The notes under the pieces: model-generated
The model's database searches: none
Seen by the model: only the letters and a program-made list of their open reading frames with translations
What the model was told of the DNA's origin: nothing
Part shown: in pieces, positions 25,971 to 34,933 of the stretch
How the letters are laid out: each line of letters starts with the position of its first letter
Position numbering within the stretch: the first letter of the stretch is position 1
Program-made: the position numbers and the translations under genes
Origin: Leisingera sp. ANG1
Lineage (GTDB): Bacteria; Pseudomonadota; Alphaproteobacteria; Rhodobacterales; Rhodobacteraceae
DNA length: 64,000 bases
Assembly: GCF_000203975.2 (NCBI RefSeq)
Contig: NZ_AFCF02000009.1
Location: forward strand, 1 to 64,000
Direction: 5' to 3'

Positions 25971-27566
25971 ATGACCACAGGGCGGAGCTATACGTACAAA
26001 CTGTTCGCGCGGAATGACTTCAGTGCATTCTGGGCGCTGTTCACAGACAACCTGATCAACCTGATCGTGCTTTCGGGCATCTGTCAGTTTGTCTTCAACA
26101 TGCCTGCCGACATCGTGTTCGGCCGCATCGTGCCCGGCGCCGCAGTGGCGATCCTGGCCGGTATCGCGGTCTACACCTGGCTGGCCAAGCACACCGCCGA
26201 GAAAGAGGGCCGCGATGTGACCGCGCTGCCTTATGGCATCTCGACCCCGGTGATGTTCGTCTATCTGTTCGGCGTGATCGGGCCGATTTACTGGTCCACC
26301 AATGACGCCATGCTGGCCTGGCAGGTGGGCATCGGCGCGGGCTTCATGGGCGGCATCGTTGCCGGTCTTGGCGCCATTGTCGGCCCCTGGCTCAAGCGGG
26401 TGACCCCGCGTGCCGGCATGCTCGGCACGCTCTGCGGTATTGCGCTGGTGTTCATCGGCACCGTGCCGCTGGCGACGATCTTTGAGAATCCGTTCATCGG
26501 CTTTGCCTCGATGATCATCATCCTGTGGGGCCTGGTGGGCCGCCACCGGCTGCCGTTCAACATCCCGGCGGGCCTGCTGGCGCTGATCGTCGGTACCGTT
26601 GTGGCGCTTGGAATGGGCGAGGCTTCGGTGTCTCTCGATGGCGTTGGCGTTTACTTGCCGGTTCCTTACATCGGCGACCTGATTGCCGGTATCCAGCATC
26701 TGTTTGCCAACCCGGAGCTGTTCCTGGTCCTGGTGCCGGTGCAGATCTACAACTTCATCGAAACCATGAACAACGTCGAAAGCGCCGAAGCGGCGGGCGA
26801 CCACTATCCGGTCGGCCTGTGCCAGGTGACCGACGGCGTCGGCACCATGATCGGCGCGGTCTTCGGCTCGCCGTTCCCGACCACCGCCTATATCGGCCAC
26901 CCGGCCTACAAGCGGATGGGCGCGCGCTCCGGCTATATCATCGGCGTTGGCATTGTGATCCCCTTTGCCGCCTTCTTTGGCCTGCTGGCGTTCCTCAACA
27001 ACCTGATCCCCGTCGCCGCTGCCGCGCCGGTTCTGGTGTTCGTGGCGCTGAGCCTGGTGACCAATACTGCGCATTCGGTCAAGACCGACCACATCGCTGC
27101 GGTGACGATTGCAATGATGCCGCATGTCTCGGCCTTCCTGGTGATCAAATGGGGTGCACTGGCAGGCGCGTTGGGCGCACTGGGTGCCACCGGCATGGCC
27201 CAGCTGGGCGATCCTGAGCTGACAGCCGCGCTGCTGCAGCAGGGCGCCCATTACGAAGGCCATCTGGCCCTCAGCCAGGGTGCGATCCTAACCGGCCTGA
27301 TCTGGGGCGCCATCGTGGCCAGCGTGATCGACGGCGACTTCCGCAACGCGGGCGGCTTTGCCCTGGCGGCGGCGGTGATGTCGCTGGTCGGCGTGATCCA
27401 CTCTGCCAGCCTGCATTGGCCGGAGTTCAGCGGTGTCGCCATGGGCTACCTGATCGCTGCGGCCTTCCTGTTCATCTACCCGATCTTCCACAAGGCGGAT
27501 GAGCACGAGGAAGCCGAGGACGACGGTGTGAAGCCGCATGTGCCGCACCTGCCGGCGGGCGAATAA
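25971..27566 (+). CDS. NCS2/AzgA-like purine permease
   Basis: 531 aa with about 12-14 membrane segments. Resembles the broad xanthine/uracil permease superfamily: DNLINLIVLSGICQFVFNMP, TALPYGISTP, FIETMNNVESAEAAGDHYPV and PTTAYIGHPAYKRMGAR. It lacks the QH and QNxG signatures of the permease at 13.3 kb, so it belongs to a different branch and probably takes hypoxanthine, guanine or xanthine (inference). The C-terminus is cytosolic, acidic and His-rich. GGAGGAGG precedes the ATG. Lies between xdhC and guaD in one direction, 31 bases after xdhC. Confidence 0.85.
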   Translation: MTTGRSYTYKLFARNDFSAFWALFTDNLINLIVLSGICQFVFNMPADIVFGRIVPGAAVAILAGIAVYTWLAKHTAEKEGRDVTALPYGISTPVMFVYLFGVIGPIYWSTNDAMLAWQVGIGAGFMGGIVAGLGAIVGPWLKRVTPRAGMLGTLCGIALVFIGTVPLATIFENPFIGFASMIIILWGLVGRHRLPFNIPAGLLALIVGTVVALGMGEASVSLDGVGVYLPVPYIGDLIAGIQHLFANPELFLVLVPVQIYNFIETMNNVESAEAAGDHYPVGLCQVTDGVGTMIGAVFGSPFPTTAYIGHPAYKRMGARSGYIIGVGIVIPFAAFFGLLAFLNNLIPVAAAAPVLVFVALSLVTNTAHSVKTDHIAAVTIAMMPHVSAFLVIKWGALAGALGALGATGMAQLGDPELTAALLQQGAHYEGHLALSQGAILTGLIWGAIVASVIDGDFRNAGGFALAAAVMSLVGVIHSASLHWPEFSGVAMGYLIAAAFLFIYPIFHKADEHEEAEDDGVKPHVPHLPAGE

Positions 27567-27640
27567 CCACAAATGACACCCCAATAATAATGGGCAGGGG
27601 GCTGCGCGCTCCCTGCCTGCAAACCAAGGACAACACAGAT

Positions 27641-28939
27641 ATGACATCGAAACAGACGCTGCTGCGCGGCCGGGTGCTTTCCTTCACCGCCGAGCCGCAA
27701 GACCCCCAGGACACCAGCGCCTATGAGTTCATCGAGGACGGCGCACTGCTGGTCGCGGACGGCATGATCCTGGCCAAGGGCAGCTATGACGCGCTGGCCC
27801 CGCAGGCCGCGGGCGCCGAGGTGATCGACCACCGCCCGCACATCCTGATGGCTGGCTTCATCGACACCCATTTGCATTTCCCGCAGGTGCAGGTGATCGC
27901 CTCCTGGGGCTCGCAGCTGCTGGAATGGCTGAACAACTATACCTTCCCGGAGGAGGTCCGCTTTGCCGACGCTGGCCACAGTGCCGAGATGGCCGGGCAT
28001 TTCTTTGACCTCCTGACCAGCCACGGCACCACCACCGCCGTTGCCTACTGCTCGGTCCACAAAACCTCTGCCGAGGCCTATTTCACCGAAGCCGCCCGCC
28101 GCAACATGCGGATGATCGGCGGCAAGGTGCTGATGGACCGCAACGCGCCGGAGGGCCTGTTGGACACGCCGGTCAGCGGCTATGACGACACCAAGGAACT
28201 GATCGCGAAATACCACGGCAAGGGCCGCGGCATGTATGCGATCACCCCGCGCTTTGCCATCACCTCCACCCCTGATCAGATGGAAATGGCGGGTGCCTTG
28301 GTGCAGGAGCACCCGGACTGCTACGTGCAGACCCACCTGTCGGAAAACCACGACGAGATCGCCTTCACCGCTGAGCTTTATCCGCAGGCGCGCGACTATC
28401 TGGACGTCTACCAGTCCTATGGGCTGCTGACGGAAAAGATGCTGCTGGGCCACTCGATCCACCTGCAGCCGCGCGAGATCGATGCGCTGGCCGAGACCCA
28501 GGCCAAGCCGGTGTTCTGCCCGACCTCCAACCTGTTCCTGGGCAGTGGATTGTTTGACGACGCGGGCCTGCGCGGGCGCGGCATCACCAATGCCATCGCC
28601 ACCGACATCGGCGCCGGCACCAGCTATTCGATGCTGCAGACCCTGAACGAGGGCTACAAAGTCCTGCAATTGCAGAACCAGAGCCTGCACCCCTTGCGCG
28701 CCTTCCACTGGATCACCCGCGGCAACGCCGTGGCGCTGGGGCTGGAGGACAAGATCGGCACGCTGGAAGCAGGCACCGAGGCCGACATCGTGGTGCTCGA
28801 TTCCCACGCCACCCACGCGATGGACCTGAGGATGCAGCGGGCGGAGACCCTGTCGGAGGAGCTGTTTATCCTGCAGACCCTGGGTGACGACCGGTCGATC
28901 GCGCAAACCTATGTGGCCGGCCAGCCGATGAAGGCCTGA
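27641..28939 (+). CDS. guaD: Guanine deaminase
   Basis: 432 aa. Converts guanine to xanthine and ammonia, feeding xdhABC. Metal-dependent amidohydrolase: GFIDTHLHFPQ (first His pair), YVQTHLSENHDEI, LLGHSIHLQP and ATDIGAGTSYSMLQT (metal Asp), all in GuaD form. ATG 27641 chosen because the protein fold begins there; AAGGA lies upstream. Last gene of the xdhABC-permease-guaD series. Confidence 0.94.
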   Translation: MTSKQTLLRGRVLSFTAEPQDPQDTSAYEFIEDGALLVADGMILAKGSYDALAPQAAGAEVIDHRPHILMAGFIDTHLHFPQVQVIASWGSQLLEWLNNYTFPEEVRFADAGHSAEMAGHFFDLLTSHGTTTAVAYCSVHKTSAEAYFTEAARRNMRMIGGKVLMDRNAPEGLLDTPVSGYDDTKELIAKYHGKGRGMYAITPRFAITSTPDQMEMAGALVQEHPDCYVQTHLSENHDEIAFTAELYPQARDYLDVYQSYGLLTEKMLLGHSIHLQPREIDALAETQAKPVFCPTSNLFLGSGLFDDAGLRGRGITNAIATDIGAGTSYSMLQTLNEGYKVLQLQNQSLHPLRAFHWITRGNAVALGLEDKIGTLEAGTEADIVVLDSHATHAMDLRMQRAETLSEELFILQTLGDDRSIAQTYVAGQPMKA

Positions 28940-28946
28940 CCTTGCC

Positions 28947-28968
28947 GCCGCGGGCCAACGCCCGCGGC
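28947..28968 (+). terminator. Hairpin after guaD
   Basis: GCCGCGGGC (28947-28955), loop CAAC, GCCCGCGGC (28960-28968). The stem is strong but the T-tract is poor (ACTTCTACC), so intrinsic termination is uncertain. Confidence 0.5.
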
Positions 28969-29035
28969 ACTTCTACCTCAATTCTTACCATAATCTCTAT
29001 TACAATCATTTTTCATACCGCTCTGACGCACATGC

Positions 29036-29057
29036 AAAAAGGCGGCGACAAGCCGCC
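29036..29057 (-). terminator. Leftward terminator-like hairpin in the guaD-29117 gap
   Basis: GGCGGC (29041-29046) and GCCGCC (29052-29057) are flanked on the left by AAAAA, so the T-tract is on the minus strand although no leftward gene lies immediately to its right. The surrounding 28980-29095 is markedly AT-rich and probably holds the promoter of the next gene. Confidence 0.4.
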
Positions 29058-29116
29058 CAGGAATAATTGACAAAATTAGTAAATTATAATACCCGCCGCG
29101 CTCGAAGGAGTTGCGG

Positions 29117-31654
29117 ATGTTTTTTGACCTGGCACAATTGCGCGCGTTCGGCGCCCGTCCCTGCCTGATTGCGGCGGATGGATCCCAGCTGACCTATGCC
29201 GCTTTGGCAGATGCCGCGGAACAGTTTTCCCGCCAGCTGCCGCAGGACCGGCGGCTGATTGCGATTGAGGCCACCAGCGCTCCGCAAGCCATCACCGCCT
29301 ATCTCGGCGCGCTGGCCGCAGGCCATGCCGTCATGCCGCTGCCCGCCGGGGATCAGGCCACCGCCGAAAGCCTGACAGACCGCTTCCGCCCCGCCGCCAG
29401 CTTCCGCTGCACCGGCGGCACCTGGCAGCTGCTGACCCATGCGCACGAAGCGGCGGAGATCCACCCGGACCTTGCCCTGCTGCTGCAAACCTCCGGCAGC
29501 ACCGGCCACGGGCGCGGTGTGCGCCTGTCCGCCAATGCCGTGGACAGCAACGCCCGCGCCATTGCGCAATATCTGGAGATCCAGCCCCAGGACCGCGCCG
29601 CGCTGATCCTGCCGCTGCACTATTCCTACGGCCTGTCGGTGCTGCACTCGCATCTGGCCACCGGGGCCAGCCTGTGGCTCGCACCCGGTTCGGTCTTGGA
29701 TGCCGGTTTTGCAGGTGCGCTGACGGCTTCCGGCGCCACCAGCCTCGCAGGCGTGCCGCATCACTTCCGGCTGCTGGACAGCGCGGGCCTGTCCCAGGCG
29801 CTGCCGGAAACCATCAAGACCCTGACCGTTGCAGGCGGCGCGATGGAGGCGGATCAAGTCCGAACCTGGGCCGCCCGGATGCAGGCCCGCGCTGGCCGGT
29901 TCGTCGTCATGTACGGCCAGACCGAGGCCACCGCGCGGATCAGCTACCTGCCGCCGGAGCAGGCATTGGTCCACCCCGGCGCCGCCGGCCGCGCCATTCC
30001 CGGCGGCCACTTGCTGCTGCGCGATGCGGGCGGCAATGAAATCACCGCGCCGGAGGGCGAGGGCGAACTGCTCTACAAAGGCCCGAACGTGATGATGGGC
30101 TACGCCGAGGGCCATACCGATCTGGCCAAAGGCGCGGAGCTGTCTGAGCTTGCCACCGGCGACCTTGCCCGGCGCGATGCCGATGGGCTGTACCATATCA
30201 CCGGGCGGCTGTCGCGGATGTCCAAGATCGCGGGCCTGCGCATCGGCCATGACGCCATCGAACGCGCACTGGCTGCCCAGGGGCATGAGGCCGCGGTCTG
30301 GGGCGATGACACCCGCATCTCCATCGCCATCTGCGGGCAGGCGGACGGCATTGCCGCGCTGGCCGCCAAGCTGACCGGCGTCGGCCAGCAGCATTTTTGC
30401 GTGATCCCGCGCAAACCCCTGCCGCGCCGCGCCAATGGCAAGATCGACTATCCGGCGCTCAAGGCGCAGTCTGCCAACCCTGCGCGGTCCAAGGGCGTGC
30501 TGGCCGCCTATCAGGCCGCCTTTGCGCCGCAGACCGTGGGCCGCAACGACAGTTTTGCGTCGCTCGGCGGCGATTCCCTGCGTCATGTGGAGCTGTCGCT
30601 GGCGCTGGACGACGCCCTGGGCGGCGCCCCGGCCGGCTGGGAAACCATGCCCATCAAGGAGCTGGAGACCACCGCCCCCGCCCGCGGCAGCAGCCTGCCG
30701 TTTGAGCTGGTCGCGCGGGTGATTGCGATCCTCGCCGTGGTCATTGCGCACCAGACCCATTGGCCCACCTACGGCGGCGCCGCCGCGATGGTGATCCTGA
30801 TGGGGATGAGCGTTGCCGGCTACCGCTGGGAGGCGCTGAGCACCGGTGACATGCGCAGCTTTTTCAAGCCCGTGGCCGCGGTGCTGATCCCCTATTACCT
30901 GGTGCTGGCCGGCTATGCCGTGGCCTGGGAGCAGGTGCCCTGGGTCTCTGTCTTCCTGGCCGGGAACTTTGCCCTGACCACGCCGGAAACCCATCTGATG
31001 CTGCCCTACCTTTATTGGTTTGTGGAGGCCTACTGGCAGATCACCCTGCTGATTGCCCTGCCCTTTGCGCTGCCGCCAGTGCGGCGCTGGCTGGCCGGCC
31101 AGGGCGCCTACCGCGCGGGCCTGTGCCTGCTGGGGTTTGCCGTCGCCCTGCGGCTGATCGCGCCGGAGGTCTGGCAGATCGGCGGCCGCGCGCAGTTCAC
31201 TGTGCCTTGGGTCCTCTATCTGTTTGCCATCGGCTGGTGCATCACCGCCGCCCGCACACTGCGCCAGCAGCTGGTGCTGCTGGGTGCCGCCTGCGTGATC
31301 ATGCCCGGGGCGGCCTATCTCGGCGGCAACTGGTACGGCGGCTGGATCAAGTACATGTGGCTGCTGGCGCTGATCGCCGGGCTGATCTTTGTCCAGCGGA
31401 TGCCGCTGCCGCGCCCGGTTTCCCGCGCCGTCATGCGGCTGGCACAGGCCGCCTTCCCGATCTACCTGCTGCACCGGCTGGTGCCGGAGGTCCTGATGCC
31501 GGTGATCGGGCTGGAAGGGCGCAGCGCGCTGGTCAACACCCTCGGCATCCTGGGCGGCATCATCCTGGGGCTGGCTGTGGCCTCACTCCAGCGGCAGCTG
31601 GTGCGCGCTTGGGCCAACGCCCGCACCCGCCAGCCTGCACTGGCCGAAGTTTAA
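29117..31654 (+). CDS. Adenylation-ACP-membrane acyltransferase fusion protein
   Basis: 845 aa. Residues about 1-450 are an ANL-type adenylation domain: LLLQTSGSTGHGRG (P-loop), VVMYGQTEATARI, ELATGDLARRDADG, RLSRMSKIAGLRI and the A10-like RRANGKIDY. Then a carrier domain with the 4'-phosphopantetheine site GGDSLRHVEL. From about 535 to 830 are about ten membrane segments like an acyltransferase-3 or related transporter/transferase domain (LPYLYWFVEAYWQI, AAFPIYLLHRLVPEVLMP). Such a protein could activate an acid, load it on its own carrier and transfer it at the membrane; substrate unknown. AAGGAG eight bases before ATG 29117. Stands alone, convergent with the aminotransferase (four-base overlap). 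Confidence 0.85.
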   Translation: MFFDLAQLRAFGARPCLIAADGSQLTYAALADAAEQFSRQLPQDRRLIAIEATSAPQAITAYLGALAAGHAVMPLPAGDQATAESLTDRFRPAASFRCTGGTWQLLTHAHEAAEIHPDLALLLQTSGSTGHGRGVRLSANAVDSNARAIAQYLEIQPQDRAALILPLHYSYGLSVLHSHLATGASLWLAPGSVLDAGFAGALTASGATSLAGVPHHFRLLDSAGLSQALPETIKTLTVAGGAMEADQVRTWAARMQARAGRFVVMYGQTEATARISYLPPEQALVHPGAAGRAIPGGHLLLRDAGGNEITAPEGEGELLYKGPNVMMGYAEGHTDLAKGAELSELATGDLARRDADGLYHITGRLSRMSKIAGLRIGHDAIERALAAQGHEAAVWGDDTRISIAICGQADGIAALAAKLTGVGQQHFCVIPRKPLPRRANGKIDYPALKAQSANPARSKGVLAAYQAAFAPQTVGRNDSFASLGGDSLRHVELSLALDDALGGAPAGWETMPIKELETTAPARGSSLPFELVARVIAILAVVIAHQTHWPTYGGAAAMVILMGMSVAGYRWEALSTGDMRSFFKPVAAVLIPYYLVLAGYAVAWEQVPWVSVFLAGNFALTTPETHLMLPYLYWFVEAYWQITLLIALPFALPPVRRWLAGQGAYRAGLCLLGFAVALRLIAPEVWQIGGRAQFTVPWVLYLFAIGWCITAARTLRQQLVLLGAACVIMPGAAYLGGNWYGGWIKYMWLLALIAGLIFVQRMPLPRPVSRAVMRLAQAAFPIYLLHRLVPEVLMPVIGLEGRSALVNTLGILGGIILGLAVASLQRQLVRAWANARTRQPALAEV

Positions 31655-32859
31655 ACCAGCGCCGCCACGGCTTTGCCAATCCGGCTCAGCGCCTCGCGCA
31701 GCTCCGCCTCGGATGTGGCATAGGAAATCCGGAAATAGGGCGAAATGCCAAAGGCGCGGCCCGGCACCACCGCCACATGGTGCTGGTCCAGCAGCCAGGC
31801 GCAGAAATCCGCGTCTGTTTCCAGCACCTGCCCCTCCGGCGTGCGCTTGCCCAGCACGCCTGCGCAATTGGCAAATGTGTAAAACGCGCCCTCCGGCACC
31901 GGGCAGCTGATTCCCTCCATGCCGTTCAGTGCCTCAACCACCAGATCGCGCCGCATCTGAAAACTGGCCCGCCGCTCGGCCAGCACCTCCTGCGGCCCGT
32001 TCAAAGCCGCCGCCGCCGCCGCCTGCGAAATGGACGAGGGATGCGAGGTCGATTGCGACTGCACCACCTTCATCGCGTCAATCAGCGCCTTCGGCCCGCC
32101 CGCATAACCCAGCCGCCAGCCGGTCATCGCATAGGCCTTGGAGACGCCGTTGACCGTCAGCACCCGGTCCTTCAGCCGCGGCTCCACCTGTGCCGGCGTT
32201 GCAAATTCAAAGCCGCCATAGGTAATGTGCTCGTACATGTCATCAGCCATCAGCCAGACATCCGGGTGCCGCAGCAGCACCTCCAGCAGCGGCTGGTAAT
32301 CGCTGGCACTGTAGCCCGCGCCCGCCGGGTTCGACGGCGAGTTCAGCAGCAGCCAGCGTGCGCGCGGAGTAATCGCTTCCTCCAGCTTCTCCGCGGTCAG
32401 CCGGAAGCCAGTGTCATCCCCGCAGGGCACCAGCACCGGCTCGCCGCCGGCAATGCGAATGATATCGGAATAGGAGGTCCAGTAAGGTGTCGGCACGATC
32501 ACTTCATCGCCGGGGTTGAGGCTGGCCATGAAGGCATCGAACAGGATCTCCTTGGCGCCGGTGCCAGCGATGATCTCGTCCAGCGCATAGTCCAGCCCAT
32601 TGTCTCGCTTGAACTTGGCCTGGATTGCCTGCCGCAGCGCCAGCGTGCCGCCGAGCGGGGTGTATTTCGTCTCCCCTGCCCGCATTGCGGCGGCAGCGGC
32701 CTCCTTGATGTGGTCCGGCGTGTCGAAATCCGGCTCCCCAGCGCCCAAGATGATCACCGGCGCACCCTGCCGTTTCATCTCTGCCGCTTTGGCACCGATG
32801 GAGAGGATTTCCGAGACCTCAAGCGGATCAAGACGGGCGGCGCGGCGGAACTGGGCCAT
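31651..32859 (-). CDS. Class I aminotransferase (aspartate aminotransferase-like)
   Basis: 402 aa, fold-type I PLP enzyme. ILGAGEPDFDTP, YTPLGGTLALRQA, PTPYWTSY, NSPSNPAGAGYS, MADDMYEHITYGG and GVSKAYAMTGWRLGYAGG (PLP lysine) match AspB/AspC-like enzymes of the I-gamma type. Aspartate as substrate is likely but not proven; neighbouring amine/lysine-type catabolic genes leave other amino acids possible. AGGGAG precedes the ATG. Its 3' end overlaps the convergent adenylation-fusion gene by four bases. Confidence 0.85.
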   Translation of the reverse strand: MAQFRRAARLDPLEVSEILSIGAKAAEMKRQGAPVIILGAGEPDFDTPDHIKEAAAAAMRAGETKYTPLGGTLALRQAIQAKFKRDNGLDYALDEIIAGTGAKEILFDAFMASLNPGDEVIVPTPYWTSYSDIIRIAGGEPVLVPCGDDTGFRLTAEKLEEAITPRARWLLLNSPSNPAGAGYSASDYQPLLEVLLRHPDVWLMADDMYEHITYGGFEFATPAQVEPRLKDRVLTVNGVSKAYAMTGWRLGYAGGPKALIDAMKVVQSQSTSHPSSISQAAAAAALNGPQEVLAERRASFQMRRDLVVEALNGMEGISCPVPEGAFYTFANCAGVLGKRTPEGQVLETDADFCAWLLDQHHVAVVPGRAFGISPYFRISYATSEAELREALSRIGKAVAALV

Positions 32860-33000
32860 GGCAAAGACTCCCTGCTAGTTGTTTCCGCTAGGTTGAAGCG
32901 AAAAACGCACTTCAAAAAACCGACCCTTTAGGACAGAAACCATTCCAGATTGGCATTTGTCGCGAAGGGCAGCGCCCGCCCCGGTGGGGAGCGGAACACC

Positions 33001-33888
33001 TTAATCCCGCCTGCCCTTCAACTGCTTGCGCAGCCAGGCTTCCAGTTTCTGCACCGCCTCCGGCACCACCCCGTGCGGGCGCACCAGGAAATAGCGCTTA
33101 CGCGACTCCAGCGCCGGCCCCGGTATCCGCATCAGATCGCCTGCCGCAATCTCCCGCGCCACCATGTCATAAGGCACAATCGCCGCGCCCAGCCCCGCTG
33201 TGGCGGCTGCAATCACCATCGAGTGCTGGTCGAAGTAACGCCCGTCCTGACGCGGCGCGCCCGCCAGCCCTGCGCGCTCGAACCACTCCGCCCAGGAGCC
33301 CGCGCGGCTTTCCAGATGCAGCAGCGGCGCCTGCGCCAGATTATGCGACTGCTCCAGCTGATGCGCGGCAAAGAAACCGGGCGCGCAGACCGGCACCATT
33401 TCCTCTCCGAACAGCGGCGCCATATGGGTGCCGGGCCAATTATCCAGCCCGTAATGCACCGCCAGATCGAAATTCTCGCGGGCAAAATCAAACGGCTCCA
33501 GCCGGGTGGAGAAGCTCAGCTCCACCTCCGGGTGGCGGGCAAAGAAATCCGGCAGCCGCGGGATCAGCCAGAGGTTGGCGAATGCCGGCAGCACCGCAAT
33601 CCGCAAGGCCGATCGCCCCGCCCCGGCAGCGGCGGCCTTTTGCAGGGTGGCGCGCAGCCCGGCCAGATCCAGCTCCAGATCGGCGGCCAGCCCCTGCCCC
33701 GCCGGCGTCAGCACCACACCGCGACCTGCCCGCTGGAACAGGTCGAAGCCCAAGTCGCCTTCCAGCTCCTTCACCTTCTTGCTGACCGCGCTCTGGGTCA
33801 GCCCCAGTTCCTCGCCGGCGGCAGTGAAGCTTTGATGCCGCGCGGCGCTTTCAAAACAGCGCAGATGGGTCAGGCTTGGCAGCCGCAT
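33001..33888 (-). CDS. LysR-type regulator (GcvA-like), downstream member of a tandem pair
   Basis: 295 aa. HTH at 3-62 (LRCFESAARHQSFTAAGEEL... LTQSAVSKKVKELE) and effector domain LRIAVLPAFANLWLIPRL, ENFDLAVHYG, VPVCAPGF, typical of the GcvA subgroup. Its GGAGGAGG ribosome site lies within the last codons of the upstream LysR gene (stop two bases away), so the two are translationally coupled. Target unknown; the aminotransferase and the amine-oxidation genes on both sides are candidates. Confidence 0.88.
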   Translation of the reverse strand: MRLPSLTHLRCFESAARHQSFTAAGEELGLTQSAVSKKVKELEGDLGFDLFQRAGRGVVLTPAGQGLAADLELDLAGLRATLQKAAAAGAGRSALRIAVLPAFANLWLIPRLPDFFARHPEVELSFSTRLEPFDFARENFDLAVHYGLDNWPGTHMAPLFGEEMVPVCAPGFFAAHQLEQSHNLAQAPLLHLESRAGSWAEWFERAGLAGAPRQDGRYFDQHSMVIAAATAGLGAAIVPYDMVAREIAAGDLMRIPGPALESRKRYFLVRPHGVVPEAVQKLEAWLRKQLKGRRD

Positions 33889-33889
33889 T

Positions 33890-34795
33890 TCAAACCTCCT
33901 CCAGCTGCATCAGCAGCCACTCGCGGAACTTGATCAGCGGATAGTCCTCTGCCTGATCCGCAGGCCAGACCAGGAAATACTCGCCCAGGCTCACCGCAGC
34001 CCCCTCCATCGCCAGCGCCAGCCGGCCTTGCGCAATCTCGTTCTCTGCCAGGAAATCCGGCAGCAGCGCCACCCCCAGCCCATGCACCGCCCCCTGCGTC
34101 ATGGCGGAGGACTGGTCAAACAGCATCCCCCGCAGCTTTGTCGCGGGCACATCATGCAGGTGAAACCATTGCTCCCAGCAATCAGGGTGGGTTTCCAGAT
34201 GCAGCAGCGGATAGTTCAGCAGCTCCGCCGGGCTGGCCACCGGCCCCGCCAACAGACCCGGCGCGCAGACCGGCAGCACGTGTTTCGGCATCAGGGGCAG
34301 ATACTCCACCCCCGGCCAGTCGCGCGTGCCGTAGTGGATCGCCGCCTGCGCCGTCCCCGCGTCAAAGCTGAACGGCAGATTGTGGGTGTGCAGGTTCACC
34401 GTGATGCCGGGATGCGAGGCGGCAAATTCCTTGAGCCGCGGCGCCAGCCAATGGAGGCCAAAGGACGGCAGGATTGACAGGGTGAAGCTGCCGCCGTCCG
34501 GATTGGCCCTGAGCTTGACCGAAGCCTGCGCCAGCCGGGTCAGGATCATCCTCGCCTCCTTGGCAAAACCGGTGCCCGCCGGCGTCAGCTGCATCCGCAT
34601 CTGGTCGCGGGCAATCAGGTCCACCCCCATCTGCTCCTCCAGCTGCTTCAGCTGGCGGCTGATGGCGCTTTGCGTCAGCGACAGATCTTCTGCCGCGGCC
34701 GAGGCACTGCCCAGCCGGTCCACGGCCTCCAGCGCCAGCAGCGACGGGATCGAGGGCAGAAAGCGGCGCGGGGCAATCATATGATCTTTGCTCAT
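33890..34795 (-). CDS. LysR-type regulator (GcvA-like), upstream member of a tandem pair
   Basis: 301 aa from ATG 34795 (ATG 34780 is an alternative; neither has a strong ribosome site). HTH around 15-70 (LEAVDRLGSASAAAEDL... LTQSAISRQLKQLEEQM), effector domain FTLSILPSFGLHWLAPRL, QAAIHYGTRDWPG, VLPVCAPGLLAG. Closely resembles the following LysR. It is divergent from the ALDH7-type gene at 34934, its most probable target (inference). Confidence 0.87.
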   Translation of the reverse strand: MSKDHMIAPRRFLPSIPSLLALEAVDRLGSASAAAEDLSLTQSAISRQLKQLEEQMGVDLIARDQMRMQLTPAGTGFAKEARMILTRLAQASVKLRANPDGGSFTLSILPSFGLHWLAPRLKEFAASHPGITVNLHTHNLPFSFDAGTAQAAIHYGTRDWPGVEYLPLMPKHVLPVCAPGLLAGPVASPAELLNYPLLHLETHPDCWEQWFHLHDVPATKLRGMLFDQSSAMTQGAVHGLGVALLPDFLAENEIAQGRLALAMEGAAVSLGEYFLVWPADQAEDYPLIKFREWLLMQLEEV

Positions 34796-34933
34796 AGCTT
34801 CAGGATTTAGTTTCAATAGCAATCCGCGCCGGAGGGTGCAATTTCTATATCCAACCGACGCCCGGCGGGACATCGGCGCAAATCAGGCTAAAGTTTTGCT
34901 CATGCCCCGCCCTCGCATCATAAGGACACCGAC

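Noticed and set aside
25929-27263. Long minus-strand frame (444 codons) opposite the NCS2 permease
   Set aside because: Its product is His/Gln/Asp/Arg-rich without domains, typical of an antisense shadow of a GC-rich membrane-protein gene, whose own frame has clear permease motifs.
29084-31474. Minus-strand frame of 796 codons opposite the adenylation-fusion gene
   Set aside because: Low-complexity Gly/Gln/Arg product with no motif; the plus-strand gene shows adenylation and carrier signatures.
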